From positions 2,825,518 to 2,889,517 of the forward strand of contig NZ_OY763919.1 of NCBI RefSeq assembly GCF_963667735.1: a stretch of 64,000 nucleotides of DNA, written 5' to 3'. This DNA is from an uncultured Methanoregula sp. (GTDB lineage: Archaea > Halobacteriota > Methanomicrobia > Methanomicrobiales > Methanospirillaceae). Numbering within the stretch: position 1 is the first letter of the stretch; every line of letters begins with the position of its first letter. Made by a program: the position numbers and the translations under genes. A model generated the notes under the pieces. The model was not told where the DNA came from and made no database searches. It saw only the letters and a program-made list of their open reading frames with translations. Positions 1 to 10,444 of the stretch are shown piece by piece.

Positions 1-373
1 TATCGCAATACGCCCCGTCCCCCAACGGTGACAGGTGGCGTAAGAGGGGGGATTATGTCATCCGAATAATTGTTTTCTCCAGAATCGGTTTTTCATGAAA
101 ATGTGTTCCGGAAAAACCTGCAAAAAGGAGGAATCAGAAAGGGATGGAGCCACGGGCGCTCGCCGCCTCGTCGGGGCTCGCCCCGTGGAGCACGACCTTA
201 ACAAAAATCCATATGATCTTCTCAAGGGTTATAACGCTACTCCCCTTGCATTGTCTCCCCCATGGGGGAGAGATAGTCACACTCACTCAAATTAAAAATA
301 AGGAAATTAGGAAAAAATAGATTTTTTGGATTTGTAGATAGTGGGGCTCATAATTTCAACAGACAGTTTTTTG
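1..373. other. Non-coding left edge with GC-rich inverted repeats
   Basis: No convincing gene is visible; the only ORF here (95-295, plus) is low complexity and runs through the repeats. Three C-run/G-run inverted repeats are present: a loose one around 18-52, a near-perfect CCACGGG (150-156) facing CCCCGTGG (181-188), and a perfect 18-nt palindrome at 254-271 centred on CATG. The right part (290-373) is AT-rich. It lies downstream of the leftward gene ending at 374 and probably serves as its 3' end and termination zone. Confidence 0.5.
254..271. repeat. Perfect 18-nt C-run/G-run palindrome
   Basis: Five C followed by AT and five G, flanked by TCT and AGA, gives a sequence identical to its reverse complement over 18 nt. 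It could fold as a hairpin only with a strained loop, so a dimeric protein site or a mobile palindrome is as likely as a terminator. It lies about 100 nt beyond the stop of the leftward gene at 374. Confidence 0.6.
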
Positions 374-1174
374 TTATGCGGCCGATTCCTGCAGTTTCTC
401 CATCTCGGCATCCTGCTCATCGAAATATTTCTCAAGATAGACCAGCGTCTCCAGATCGACATCGGCAAAGGTGTGGTCCCCGAATTCGAACGGATTGTCC
501 ATATCCCGGATCAGGAGCAGGAGACCGATGAGCATGCTTGAGATCACCGCAAAGATGATCGTTCCTTCGAACAGGGGATCCATCTTCACGAATAGCAGGA
601 TGAGGATCACACTGCCGGTTGCTATCTCTGCCAAGGCATAGGCCGCCGGTATGAAATCGGTCCTGATGATGACATCCACCCGGTTTGCCATCTTGTCGAT
701 TCCGCCCACTTCATTGCGCAGTTTTGCAATCAGCGGGGGAGCGACATTCAGGTAGGCAAGCGTCCGGATATCATTGTTGATCTTGTTCATTTCATGGTTG
801 ATATCGTGGAGATTGAAATTGTTCTTTGCAAAGCAGGTGTTGAGCGCACGGAGCAGGTCCCGGACATGCCCTCGCAGCACGCGGGCCGGCGCCTCGTCCG
901 CAAGCGGGAGGACGCGGCTGTCATTGTAGAGCGCCTTGAGGGCTGCGGCAAGATCCCCTCCAATCTTCTCGCTTTCCTTGAAGTCGGTGAAGGTGCCGGT
1001 GAAGATGATAGCAATCGTGAAGATGGCGCCGGTGATGAATGCACCCACAACCGGGTTGATCGGGATGGTATCATACCCCAGGATATCGATTACTGTCCTT
1101 GGCACGAGAAGAACCAGCATTATGACAACGGCCTTGAACATAATGCCCCATTTCTTTCTGAACTCCAGATCCAT
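374..1174 (-). CDS. Predicted four-helix membrane protein of unknown function
   Basis: The product is 266 aa. Two hydrophobic helices lie near the N-terminus (VVIMLVLLVP and the AFITGAIFTIAIIF stretch), then a charged soluble loop rich in Asn/Asp, then two helices near the C-terminus (GSVILILLFV and AVISSMLIGLLLLI), and an acidic tail. The topology resembles bestrophin-like or DUF4239-type proteins, but I do not recognise a family with confidence. The ATG at 1174 is chosen because the upstream extension is polar, has no membrane logic and overlaps the divergent lipoprotein gene. No operon partner is seen. Confidence 0.7.
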   Translation of the reverse strand: MDLEFRKKWGIMFKAVVIMLVLLVPRTVIDILGYDTIPINPVVGAFITGAIFTIAIIFTGTFTDFKESEKIGGDLAAALKALYNDSRVLPLADEAPARVLRGHVRDLLRALNTCFAKNNFNLHDINHEMNKINNDIRTLAYLNVAPPLIAKLRNEVGGIDKMANRVDVIIRTDFIPAAYALAEIATGSVILILLFVKMDPLFEGTIIFAVISSMLIGLLLLIRDMDNPFEFGDHTFADVDLETLVYLEKYFDEQDAEMEKLQESAA

Positions 1175-1391
1175 AAGAAGAATATATGCATTCCAATAAT
1201 TTAGGGAGAGGGGTTTGAGAAAGGGTTTAGGGGATCCGCATTGAAGGGAACGCACATGCTCAGGAGCCAGCTGACCGCCCAACGTCACATTCCTTTTTTT
1301 TATTATCCCGGTAATGATCCTCTTCCCAGGAGGCTGCATACACCGGGAGAACCAAAAGATTAAACATATCAGAATTATCCTCTCTTTCTGT

Positions 1392-1760
1392 ATGCGAGCC
1401 GGGATCCCGGTCATCCTGATCCTTACCGCAACGCTGCTTACGGCAGGCTGTTTCTATTTACCCGGTATGCACGTACTTAAGGATTCGCCGGACCCGGTGG
1501 CCGGGCACTGGGTGAGCGGTGAACCCCCCGCAACGGACCTGCACATCCTCCTCTTTGAAAACCGGACCTACATAACCCACGATTTTTACCTGGGCCAGAA
1601 CGAGATGATCACGTATGGCACCTGGTCGCGGGGGGATCAGGAACAGATTATTCTGCAACCTGCTGCCGGCAATATCACCAGCTGGGTGTATGATCCTACT
1701 ATCGATACAATCTCCCCCACCGGCCTGCCCCAGAGAAAATATTACCGGTTTAAAGGCTGA
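1392..1760 (+). CDS. Small lipoprotein
   Basis: The product is 122 aa. It opens with a short charged start, a hydrophobic core and the lipobox LTAGC, so it should be exported and lipid-anchored at the Cys about 20 residues in. The mature part is a small beta-rich domain with WVSGEP, ENRTYITHDFY and YGTWS patterns, resembling small barrel domains of archaeal surface lipoproteins. An AT-rich promoter-like stretch (TTAAACATAT) lies near 1360-1370. The in-frame extension to 1314 overlaps the divergent gene and is not needed for the signal peptide. Function unknown. Confidence 0.7.
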   Translation: MRAGIPVILILTATLLTAGCFYLPGMHVLKDSPDPVAGHWVSGEPPATDLHILLFENRTYITHDFYLGQNEMITYGTWSRGDQEQIILQPAAGNITSWVYDPTIDTISPTGLPQRKYYRFKG

Positions 1761-1930
1761 TGATTCTCTGCCAGCGACAAAAGAACCCTGAACCTGAATA
1801 CCGGATAGTACCGCGCGTTCAATAATTTTATCAATAACAGAGATGGAAGGACGTTTCCATCAGTACTATCCTGTCCATCGTATTTTTCCTTCTCTCACGG
1901 GTTCACAAGCACCGCTTCAATGGAGAATGG

Positions 1931-1999
1931 GAATATATAGTTAAAACCAGCACGCTGCTATAGTGAACACTTCACGATCGCAATCGGAAGCGTATTGCG
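1931..1999 (+). promoter_or_regulatory. kdp promoter with two palindromes
   Basis: A TATA-like AATATATAG lies at 1932-1940. Just downstream, near the expected transcription start, sits the palindrome GTGAA-CAC-TTCAC (1963-1975), followed by CGCAAT (1979-1984) facing ATTGCG (1994-1999). A ribosome-binding-like GAGGCGGT precedes the kdp start at 2017. The position of the palindromes fits operator control of potassium uptake, but the regulator is unknown and no KdpE is encoded nearby. Confidence 0.5.
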
Positions 2000-2016
2000 G
2001 TTGAGGCGGTCTCATC

Positions 2017-4437
2017 ATGACTACCGAGCCCATCCAGGCAATGATTAAGAAACAGATCAAACCAGCGGTCGTACTCTTTTTATTACTCACGGTCCTCTTG
2101 GGGATTGTCTACCCGCTGGTTATAACAGGTGTCGCCCAGGTTATCTTCCCGGTCCAGTCGAATGGGAATATACTCGAACATAACGGGAAGGTTGTTGGTT
2201 CGGCACTGGTCGGCCAGCCCTTCACTTCGGCGAACTATTTCTGGGGCCGCCCGTCTGCAACTTCACCGGTGCCGTATAACGCCGGCGCTTCATCGGGATC
2301 GAACCTCGGGCCGAACAATCCCGCTCTCACGGACGCCGTGAAAGCCCGGGTGGATGCTCTCCATGCAGCCGATCCAACGAATTCTCAGTCTATCCCGGTA
2401 GATCTGGTCACCGCTTCGGGAAGCGGGCTGGACCCGGATATCAGTATTGCTGCTGCCCGGTACCAGGTTCCCCGCATTGCCCGGGAACGGAACCTGAACG
2501 AGAATGACCTCCAGGCACTCGTTGTACAACATACCGAACCCCGCCAGTTTGGCATCTTCGGGGAGCCCCGCGTCAATGTCCTCTCGCTGAACCTTGCACT
2601 CGATGATCTCAGTGCCGGCCGCATCTCTGCACCGCAACAGACCGCGGTACACGAGAACCCTGAGCCGCTCATTTTTGGCATGAGGCTGGCTGATTGGCTC
2701 CAGCTGATCGTTTTCATTATCATTATCGCAATACTGGTTGTCCCCCTTGGTGCATGGATGGTCAAGGTTTTTTCGGGCCAGCCCAACTTCCTGTCTCCCG
2801 TCATTGACCGGATCGAACAGAAATTCCTTTCACTGGGCGGGATAAACCCGGGCGAAGAGATGGACTGGAAACAGTTTGCCATTTCCCTCATGGTATTTTC
2901 CATTCTCTGCATCCTGTTCGTCTTTTTCCTCCAGATCTTCCAGCCGTTCCTCCCGCTCAATCCTGCCGGCCTTGGAGCCGTGCCCTGGGACCTTGCGCTC
3001 AATACCGCAGTCAGTTTTGCCACCAACACCAACTGGCAGGCCTATGTGCCGGAAGTCACCGTCAGTTACTTCACCCAGATGGCCGGGCTCGCTGTCCAGA
3101 ACTTCCTGTCGGCTGCAACAGGCATGGCCGTGCTGCTTGCACTCATTCTCGCTTTCTCCCGCAGATCGGTCGCGACCATCGGCAACTTCTGGGTTCTCTT
3201 GATCCGGAGTGTCATGATCCTGCTCCCCATCTGCCTGGTCATCTCGCTTGTGCTGGTATCGCAGGGAGTTCCCCAGACATTCAGCGGCCCGGTCACGGTT
3301 CCCCTGCTCGATCCTATAAAAGACAGCACCGGCTCGCTCGTAACCACGCAGACCATTCCGCTCGGACCCGTTGCCTCCCAGATCGCGATCAAGCACCTGG
3401 GCACCAACGGTGGCGGGTTCTACAATACCAATTCCGCCCACCCGCTTGAGAATCCCACACCGTTTTCTGATTTCATTGAAATGCTCGCAATCCTCTTCAT
3501 CCCTGCAGCACTCTGCTACACGTTCGGGAAAATGATCGGATCCGGGCGCAAAGGCATCGCCCTTCTGATGGCCATGACCATCATCTTCCTGCCGCTTGCA
3601 GGAATTGCGATCTGGTCCGAGCTGAACGGAAACCCGGCATTCACTCCGCTGGGCATCGACCAGACCCCCGGCTTTTCCCAGCCGGGCGGGAACATGGAAG
3701 GAAAGGAAGTCCGGTTCGGGATCGTCCCTTCGGCTTGGTTCTCGGTCGTCACCACCGTGACATCAACGGGAGCTGTCAACTCGATGCATGACTCGTTCAT
3801 GCCGCTTGCCGGCTTTGTCCAGCTGTTCGATATGCAGCTTGGCGAAGTTGTGTATGGCGGCGTGGGTTCCGGGCTGTACGGTATGCTCGTTTTTGTCATC
3901 CTTGCCATGTTCATTGCCGGCCTGATGGTAGGCCGGACCCCGGAACTCTATGGAAAGAAGATCGAACAGAACGAGATGAAGATCGCAACGATCATCATCC
4001 TGATCCCGATCTTCCTCATCCTCACGCTCACGGCTCTTGCCGTAATGACGGATGCCGGCAGGGCCGGTGTCTTCAACCCGGGACCGCACGGTTTCTCCGA
4101 GATCCTGTACGCTTTTACGTCAGCATCCCAGAATAACGGCAGCGCCTTTGCAGGACTATCGGCCAACAGCCTGTTCTATAACATGGCAACGGCAATTGCG
4201 ATGTTCATTGGACGGTATGCGGTGGCTATTCTGACACTCGCGCTTGCCGGGTCGCTCGTTATCAAGAAGATCGTCCCGGCAAGCGAAGGTACCCTGCGGG
4301 ATCACCGCCCGCTTTTCATCATCTGGCTTGTATTTGTCATCATCATCATAGGGGCGCTGAGTTTTGTGCCGGCCCTCTCGCTTGGCCCCATAGCCGAATT
4401 CATGAATATGGCCGCAGGGGGGATGATCCATGTCTGA
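2017..4437 (+). CDS. KdpC-KdpA fusion, K+-transporting ATPase subunits C and A
   Basis: This 806-aa protein joins two Kdp subunits normally made separately. Residues 1-200 are KdpC: one N-terminal membrane helix, then the family motifs [42 protein letters not shown] and a [11 protein letters not shown] end. After a linker of about 20 residues, residues 220-806 are KdpA, the K+ channel-like subunit, with [12 protein letters not shown], the filter loop [11 protein letters not shown] (Gly run from residue 465), [12 protein letters not shown] and [16 protein letters not shown]. The KdpC C-terminus and the KdpA N-terminus both lie outside the membrane in the known complex, so the join is topologically sensible. 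kdpB overlaps its 3' end by 8 nt. No KdpF peptide is seen. Confidence 0.95.
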   Translation: MTTEPIQAMIKKQIKPAVVLFLLLTVLLGIVYPLVITGVAQVIFPVQSNGNILEHNGKVVGSALVGQPFTSANYFWGRPSATSPVPYNAGASSGSNLGPNNPALTDAVKARVDALHAADPTNSQSIPVDLVTASGSGLDPDISIAAARYQVPRIARERNLNENDLQALVVQHTEPRQFGIFGEPRVNVLSLNLALDDLSAGRISAPQQTAVHENPEPLIFGMRLADWLQLIVFIIIIAILVVPLGAWMVKVFSGQPNFLSPVIDRIEQKFLSLGGINPGEEMDWKQFAISLMVFSILCILFVFFLQIFQPFLPLNPAGLGAVPWDLALNTAVSFATNTNWQAYVPEVTVSYFTQMAGLAVQNFLSAATGMAVLLALILAFSRRSVATIGNFWVLLIRSVMILLPICLVISLVLVSQGVPQTFSGPVTVPLLDPIKDSTGSLVTTQTIPLGPVASQIAIKHLGTNGGGFYNTNSAHPLENPTPFSDFIEMLAILFIPAALCYTFGKMIGSGRKGIALLMAMTIIFLPLAGIAIWSELNGNPAFTPLGIDQTPGFSQPGGNMEGKEVRFGIVPSAWFSVVTTVTSTGAVNSMHDSFMPLAGFVQLFDMQLGEVVYGGVGSGLYGMLVFVILAMFIAGLMVGRTPELYGKKIEQNEMKIATIIILIPIFLILTLTALAVMTDAGRAGVFNPGPHGFSEILYAFTSASQNNGSAFAGLSANSLFYNMATAIAMFIGRYAVAILTLALAGSLVIKKIVPASEGTLRDHRPLFIIWLVFVIIIIGALSFVPALSLGPIAEFMNMAAGGMIHV

Positions 4438-6532
4438 ACCCATACAAACCCGGACCCCCACCGCTATTCCCGGCCTCTACCGGCGGGCGGTTTTCGACGC
4501 CTTCATCAAACTCGATCCCCGGGCCATGATCCGGAACCCGGTCATGTTTACCGTCGAGATCGGCAGCGCGGTAACCACGCTTCTCTGGCTGCAGGCGCTT
4601 ACCGGGCAGGGCGAGGCCCCGCCGGCGTTTATCGGTATGATCTCGGCATGGCTCTGGTTCACCGTCCTCTTTGCCAATTTTGCAGAAGCCCTTGCCGAGG
4701 GCCGGGGCAAGGCACAGGCGGACTCGTTACGGAAGATGCGACGTGATACTGACGCAAAAAAACTCAATCCTGATTATACCCTTGTACGGGGCAGGGAGCC
4801 CGACGAAAAGTACGTATCGGTCATATCCTCATCAACGCTGCACAAGAACGATCTCATCTTTGTAAAAGCCGGGGACACGATTCCGGTGGATGGGGAAGTG
4901 ATCGATGGCGTTGCCTCGGTCAATGAGAGCGCCATCACCGGGGAAAGCGCACCGGTCATAAGGGAGTCCGGAGGCGACCGGAGCGCAGTCACAGGGGGAA
5001 CTACCATCCTCTCAGACTGGCTCATCATCCGGGTCAGCGCGAATCCTGGTGAAGGGTTCCTCGATCACATGATCGGTCTCATCGAAGGGGCGAAACGGCA
5101 GAAGACCCCGAACGAGATTGCGCTTAACATCCTCCTGCTTGGCCTGACCGCAGTTTTCATAGTGGTTTCCGCTGCACTCTACATGTTCTCGCGTTACAGT
5201 GTAGAGACCGCAGGAATCGGAACAACAGTCACCATCACGGTGCTTGTTGCTCTCTTTGTCTGTCTTGCACCAACAACTATCGGGGGGCTCCTCAGTGCAA
5301 TTGGCATCGCCGGTATGGACAGGCTGATCCAGCGCAATGTCATCACCACATCGGGCCGTGCCATCGAAGCCGCGGGGGACGTGGATGTCCTGCTGCTGGA
5401 CAAGACCGGCACGATCACGCTTGGGAACCGGCAGGCAGTCGAGCTGATCCCGGTTGACGGGACGGAGATCCTGGAACTTGCAAAGACGGCACAGCTCGCA
5501 TCCCTTGCCGATGAGACCCCGGAAGGGCGCAGCATCGTTGTGCTGGCAAAGGAAAAATACGGGCTCCGGGGCAGGACCGTGGGAGCAACCGAATCGACTG
5601 ATGAAATGCAGTTCATCCCGTTCTCAAGCCAGACCCGGATGAGCGGTGTCACCGTTGGCAATAACCAGATCCGAAAAGGGGCGGCCGACACAGTCTTTGC
5701 CCACATCAACAGTTGCGGTAAATCCGAAGTCTCGGAACAACTCAGACAGGTAGTTGACGACATCGCACGGGCGGGCGGCACCCCCCTGGTTGTGACGAAA
5801 AACGGGAAAGCTCTCGGCGTCATCTACTTAAAGGATATTGTAAAAGGCGGGATCAAGGAACGCTTTGCCCAGTTGCGGAAGATGGGCATCAAGACCGTCA
5901 TGATAACCGGGGACAACCGGCTCACCGCCGCAACGATCGCTGCTGAAGCAGGAGTGGATGATTTTCTTGCGGAAGCCACACCTGAGAGCAAACTGAAACT
6001 GATCCGGGAGTACCAGACCGGGGGAAGAATGGTGGCCATGACCGGCGACGGTACCAATGATGCCCCGGCGCTCGCCCAGGCCGATGTTGCCGTTGCCATG
6101 AACACCGGTACCCAGCCGGCCCGGGAAGCCGCAAACATGATCGATCTCGATTCCAATCCGACAAAACTGATCGAGATTGTCGAGATCGGAAAACAACTGC
6201 TCATGACAAGGGGAGCTCTGACCACGTTCTCGATTGCAAACGATATTGCAAAATACTTCGCGATCATCCCGATCGCGTTTGCTTCAACCTATCCGGCACT
6301 TGGCGCCCTCAATGTCCTCGGACTTCACCAGGGTATCCTTTCAGCCGTGATCTTCAATGCCATTATCATCGTTCTTCTGATTCCCCTTGCCCTGCGGGGG
6401 GTCGGGTACCGTGCCATGTCGGCAGAAGAAGCGCTTCGCAATAACATCCTGCTCTACGGGATCGGAGGACTTATCGCTCCGTTCATCGGAATAAAACTGA
6501 TTGATGTTCTGCTCGTCCTCATAGGTGTGTAA
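4430..6532 (+). CDS. kdpB: K+-transporting P-type ATPase, subunit B
   Basis: This 700-aa catalytic subunit hydrolyses ATP to drive K+ uptake through KdpA. It has the phosphorylated Asp in DKTGT (D324), the TGES loop (170-173), [10 protein letters not shown] (D540) and the KdpB membrane motif [19 protein letters not shown]. Length matches the family (about 680 aa). It starts inside the end of the KdpC-KdpA gene (ATG 4430 against TGA 4435-4437) and is followed after 5 nt by the KdpD-like gene, so the three are one operon. S173 of TGES corresponds to the serine that in E. coli is phosphorylated to switch the pump off. Confidence 0.97.
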   Translation: MSEPIQTRTPTAIPGLYRRAVFDAFIKLDPRAMIRNPVMFTVEIGSAVTTLLWLQALTGQGEAPPAFIGMISAWLWFTVLFANFAEALAEGRGKAQADSLRKMRRDTDAKKLNPDYTLVRGREPDEKYVSVISSSTLHKNDLIFVKAGDTIPVDGEVIDGVASVNESAITGESAPVIRESGGDRSAVTGGTTILSDWLIIRVSANPGEGFLDHMIGLIEGAKRQKTPNEIALNILLLGLTAVFIVVSAALYMFSRYSVETAGIGTTVTITVLVALFVCLAPTTIGGLLSAIGIAGMDRLIQRNVITTSGRAIEAAGDVDVLLLDKTGTITLGNRQAVELIPVDGTEILELAKTAQLASLADETPEGRSIVVLAKEKYGLRGRTVGATESTDEMQFIPFSSQTRMSGVTVGNNQIRKGAADTVFAHINSCGKSEVSEQLRQVVDDIARAGGTPLVVTKNGKALGVIYLKDIVKGGIKERFAQLRKMGIKTVMITGDNRLTAATIAAEAGVDDFLAEATPESKLKLIREYQTGGRMVAMTGDGTNDAPALAQADVAVAMNTGTQPAREAANMIDLDSNPTKLIEIVEIGKQLLMTRGALTTFSIANDIAKYFAIIPIAFASTYPALGALNVLGLHQGILSAVIFNAIIIVLLIPLALRGVGYRAMSAEEALRNNILLYGIGGLIAPFIGIKLIDVLLVLIGV

Positions 6533-6537
6533 AAACC

Positions 6538-8505
6538 ATGATCAATCCTCCCGGATGTCGCCCGGATCCCGATACGCTGCTTGCGCATATCCAGAGTGAA
6601 GAGCGGCAGAGAACGCGGGGCAAGCTCAAGATTTTTTTAGGGTATATTGCCGGTGTGGGAAAGACGTACGAGATGCTCCAGGCAGCCCACCTGCGAAAAC
6701 GCGATGGGATCGATGTCCGGATCGGGTATGTCGAAACCCACGGGAGGATCGAGACCGAAGCCCTGGTTGAGGGGCTCGAGATTATTCCCCGGAAACTAAT
6801 CGATTACCAGAACGTGAAGATTCCAGAGATGGATCTCGACAGGATCCTCACCCTTCGCCCGGAACTGGTCCTTGTCGATGAACTTGCTCACACCAATGCA
6901 CCGGGTTCGCGCCACCTGAAACGTTATCAGGATGTCGAGGAACTGCTCGATGCGGGCATCAATGTCTATACAACGCTGAATGTCCAGCATATCGAGAGCC
7001 TCAACGATGTCGTTGCCCAGATCACCGGCGTCGTTATCCGGGAGACCATTCCGGACCGGGTGATCGATGAAGCTGCCGAGATCGAACTGGTAGACCTGGC
7101 CCCGCAGGAGCTTCTCCAGCGGCTTCGGGATGGCAAAGTGTACGTTCCCGAGATGGCTGCCCGGGCTCTTGAGAAGTTCTTCAATGAGGGCAACCTGTAT
7201 GCATTGCGCGAACTCGCCCTCCGCCGGGCAGCTGAACGGGTCGACACCCAGATGCTTGCCTATATGCAGACCCGGGCCATTCCGGGGCCCTGGGCAGCGG
7301 GGGATAGTCTGCTTGTCTGCATCGGGCCGGGACCGTTGTCCGAACGGTTGGTCCGCACTGCCCGCAGGCAGGCAGATCGGATGAACGCCCCATGGACTGC
7401 GCTGTACGTTGAGACCCCATCCCATCACCGCTTATCGAAGAAGGGAAAAGAGCAGGTATCAAAAACGCTCCATCTTGCAGAGACCCTGGGTGCCACAACT
7501 GCCACAGTCTTCGGGGTTAATGTGGCAAACACTGCGATCGATTATGCCCGCAGGCACAATGCAACCCGGATCATCATAGGAAAGACGCTCCGGCCTCGCT
7601 GGCAGGAATTCGTATTTGGTTCTGTGGTGGACCAGCTCATCCACAACAGCGGCACCATCGACATCTATGTCATCAGCAGCCAGGAAAATATGCCACCATC
7701 ATCCGTCGAGATGGAACCCCTGCTTCCGGCAACTCCGCCGAAGGATTATGTTGCAAGCCTGGTTCTCGTTGCTATCATCACGGCCGTCGGCTGGCTGATC
7801 CATTCATTCATCTCCCCGGTAAATCTCGCCATGCTGTTCATGCTTGGGGTCGTTGCCGTAGCATGGAGAAGGGGACTGCGCCCGGCAATATTTACCGCAG
7901 TCATCGGGGTTTTAGCATTCGATTTCTTCTTTATTCCACCATACTTGACGTTCAGGGTCAACGATACAGAGTATCTCATCACGTTTGCCGGTATGATTAT
8001 TGTCGGTTCGCTGGTCAGTATCCTGGTGGCACGGGCACGCGAACATGCCGAATCGGCACAGATCCGTGAGCAGGAGACCGGGACCCTGTACGCATTGTCC
8101 CAGGATCTTGCACGGGCGGTTGATAATAACTCGATTATCACCGCGGTCGCCAGACACATCCGGGAGATCTTCCAATGGGATTGTGTCTTTCTCCTTCCGG
8201 CGGATAACCGGCTCGTTGTATATCCGGTAAGTCCGAATCTGACGCTCAATGCTGATGATATCGCAGTTGCCACATGGGCATTCCAGCACGGTGCTATCGC
8301 CGGTTACGATACGGATACCCTCCATGGTTCGCCTATCCGGTATATTCCCCTCCGCAGTTCAGAGGGGGTGCTGGGAATCATGGGCGTGAAACCCACCGAA
8401 CCGGACGGGATAATCACTCATGAGCAGGAACGCATTCTCACGGCGTTTGCCAGCCAGATGGCGCAGGCACTTGAACGGGTGAAACTGACAAAGAGCCCGC
8501 GATGA
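6538..8505 (+). CDS. KdpD-like sensor lacking the histidine-kinase domains
   Basis: This 655-aa protein has the N-terminal KdpD domain with a Walker A motif (GYIAGVGKT, residues 35-43) and Walker B-like LVLVDELAHTN, then a universal-stress-protein-like domain (about 265-375), four membrane helices of the DUF4118 type (about 400-505) and a GAF domain (about 525-645). It stops right after LERVKLTKSPR, where a full KdpD (about 890 aa) would begin its dimerisation/phospho-acceptor and ATPase domains; no H-box, N-box or G-box is present. The following DNA has no kinase remnant, so the short form looks native. It lies 5 nt after kdpB in the same operon. No response regulator is nearby. Confidence 0.92.
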   Translation: MINPPGCRPDPDTLLAHIQSEERQRTRGKLKIFLGYIAGVGKTYEMLQAAHLRKRDGIDVRIGYVETHGRIETEALVEGLEIIPRKLIDYQNVKIPEMDLDRILTLRPELVLVDELAHTNAPGSRHLKRYQDVEELLDAGINVYTTLNVQHIESLNDVVAQITGVVIRETIPDRVIDEAAEIELVDLAPQELLQRLRDGKVYVPEMAARALEKFFNEGNLYALRELALRRAAERVDTQMLAYMQTRAIPGPWAAGDSLLVCIGPGPLSERLVRTARRQADRMNAPWTALYVETPSHHRLSKKGKEQVSKTLHLAETLGATTATVFGVNVANTAIDYARRHNATRIIIGKTLRPRWQEFVFGSVVDQLIHNSGTIDIYVISSQENMPPSSVEMEPLLPATPPKDYVASLVLVAIITAVGWLIHSFISPVNLAMLFMLGVVAVAWRRGLRPAIFTAVIGVLAFDFFFIPPYLTFRVNDTEYLITFAGMIIVGSLVSILVARAREHAESAQIREQETGTLYALSQDLARAVDNNSIITAVARHIREIFQWDCVFLLPADNRLVVYPVSPNLTLNADDIAVATWAFQHGAIAGYDTDTLHGSPIRYIPLRSSEGVLGIMGVKPTEPDGIITHEQERILTAFASQMAQALERVKLTKSPR

Positions 8506-8629
8506 TGCCGGTATTTTTATCCGGATTCCCCCGGGCAGCGTTGCAATGAAGGTATAATTCTGTTGCACTGCTAACACAGATGTTTGTCGGGGATTGTCCG
8601 AAAAATTGAGGGCGTTTGTATGTCCGCCC

Positions 8630-10444
8630 TCACAGTTCTACCCTTGTGACGACACCATGGATCTTGTCGGGGGGCAGCTTGTAGAACTGCACCAGGGGCG
8701 GGGAGAGGCGTTTGATCGCCGCAAAAATACGCCAGACAACATGAGTGGTAACAATGTCTTCCATGCCATAGAAGATCGTTACCTCATCGATATCCGCCTC
8801 TTTTAATATCTTCCCGATATCGACGATCTCCATATACCCGAGGTATATCTCAAAGATCGAGAACCCCTGTGCAAGTTCGCGGGTGACTCCCCAGGTTACC
8901 CCGAAGGGCTGTTCGGTCCGGATGATCGAGATGATGATATTGTCATCGTAAATGATCTTGTTGTTGAACATAATCCGGGGAACATATTGGGGAAGATTCC
9001 GGAAATCCCGGGCAAAGAACAGGGCAGTGCCGGAGATCCGGTTCGCCGAATGGTAGGCGTCCTTGAATTTTACCAGGAAATTGTCGAGAGGGATCGGGCT
9101 CAGTTTTGCAGCAAGTTTCCTCTGGCCGTTCACGTAGATCATGATGATAGCAAACGGGATGAATGCGATGACGAGCGACCAGTATCCTCCGTCGGGGATC
9201 TTATGGAGATTTGCAATCAGGAACGCGATCGTGATCCCGAGGATGAGAACTGCCATCAGGGATTTCACGATCTGCCCCCGGAGGAGAAGAATCCACGTCA
9301 CGAGAATCGCGGTGATCACCATGGTCCCGCAGACTGCAAGGCCATAGGCGTGGGTGAGATTGTTGGACGTCCTGAAGATCACAATAACGAAGAGAACCGC
9401 GAGGAGCAGGGCCCAGTTCACGATATCGATATAGATCTGGGAACGGAGTTGTGGGGAAGTGTAGTCAATGCGCAACAGGGGCATGATCCGGGTTGTGATA
9501 CCCTGATACACAATCGAGAATATTCCCGAGATCATGGCCTGGGAAGCGATAACGGTTGCTGCAATGCTCAGAATCAGGAAGGGGATATACAGGATTCCGG
9601 ACTGGGAAAAGATCATCTCGAAGAGGATGTTGTGTGCGCCGGGATGGGACAGCAGGAATGCACCCTGGCCGAGATAGTTCACCACGAGTGCAGCAAAGAC
9701 GATGTACCAGGCACTGACTATCGGCTTCCTGCCCAGGTGCCCCATATCCGCATACAGGGCTTCGCCCCCGGTTGCCACGAGTATTACCGAGGAGAGAATC
9801 AGGAATCCTTCAAGCCCGTGCGAGGCTAAGTAGTGGATTCCGTACATCGGGTTCACCGCCAGCAGGACCTGGGGAGCAAACCAGAGGGCACACAGACCGG
9901 AGATGGCAAGGGCGGCAAACCAGATGATCATGACCGGGCCAAACGCCCACGCCACCCGCTCGCTCCCCCGCGCCTGGACGGAGAAGAGACCGATCGCGAT
10001 GAGTCCGGCAATTATCATCAGGGTCATCTGGGATGTCTGCTCAAACCCCGGGATGAGGGTGATGCCCTCCACTGCAGACAGTATGCTGATGGCCGGGGTT
10101 ATCACCCCGTCGCCGATGAAAAGGGCTATGCCGATGATCGCGAGAAGGGAGACAAACGCAATCTGGTTGCCGGATTTCAGCATGGAGAGGAGGATCTCTT
10201 TGAGCACGATCGTCCCGCCTTCACCTTTTTTACCGAGATGCATGGCGAGGTACGTATACTGGACCGTGACGAGCATGGTCAGGGTCCAGATGATCAGCGA
10301 GAGAATCCCCATAATGTTCTGCGGTGTCGGCGGGATCAAAAAAAAGATGGCAGTGAGTGAATAGATAGGGCTCGTGCCGATATCGCCAAACACGAGGCCC
10401 ATGGATTTGACGACACCATTCAGCGACGAGGAAGTGTGCGTCAT
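8630..10444 (-). CDS. kup: Low-affinity K+ uptake permease Kup
   Basis: A K+/H+ symporter of the KUP/HAK/KT family, about 604 aa with some twelve membrane helices and a C-terminal cytosolic domain. The family opening GLVFGDIGTSPIYSL and the motifs GDGVITPAISILSAVEG and GGEALYADMGHLGRKPI are clear. ATG 10444 is preferred: a TATA-like GATATAAGG (minus strand, about 10484-10492) puts the transcription start near 10460, after the GTG at 10468 that would otherwise be available. It converges on the kdp operon, so low- and high-affinity potassium uptake are encoded side by side. Confidence 0.95.
   Translation of the reverse strand: MTHTSSSLNGVVKSMGLVFGDIGTSPIYSLTAIFFLIPPTPQNIMGILSLIIWTLTMLVTVQYTYLAMHLGKKGEGGTIVLKEILLSMLKSGNQIAFVSLLAIIGIALFIGDGVITPAISILSAVEGITLIPGFEQTSQMTLMIIAGLIAIGLFSVQARGSERVAWAFGPVMIIWFAALAISGLCALWFAPQVLLAVNPMYGIHYLASHGLEGFLILSSVILVATGGEALYADMGHLGRKPIVSAWYIVFAALVVNYLGQGAFLLSHPGAHNILFEMIFSQSGILYIPFLILSIAATVIASQAMISGIFSIVYQGITTRIMPLLRIDYTSPQLRSQIYIDIVNWALLLAVLFVIVIFRTSNNLTHAYGLAVCGTMVITAILVTWILLLRGQIVKSLMAVLILGITIAFLIANLHKIPDGGYWSLVIAFIPFAIIMIYVNGQRKLAAKLSPIPLDNFLVKFKDAYHSANRISGTALFFARDFRNLPQYVPRIMFNNKIIYDDNIIISIIRTEQPFGVTWGVTRELAQGFSIFEIYLGYMEIVDIGKILKEADIDEVTIFYGMEDIVTTHVVWRIFAAIKRLSPPLVQFYKLPPDKIHGVVTRVEL

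Noticed and set aside
95..295. 66-codon ORF at the left edge
   Set aside because: Runs through GC palindromes and lacks domain likeness or a matching promoter.
2000..2620. Separate KdpF peptide in the kdp operon
   Set aside because: No short single-helix frame with a ribosome site was found before or between the kdp genes.
8987..9829. 280-codon ORF antisense to kup
   Set aside because: Extremely Asp/Glu/Arg-rich translation typical of the reverse complement of membrane-helix codons.
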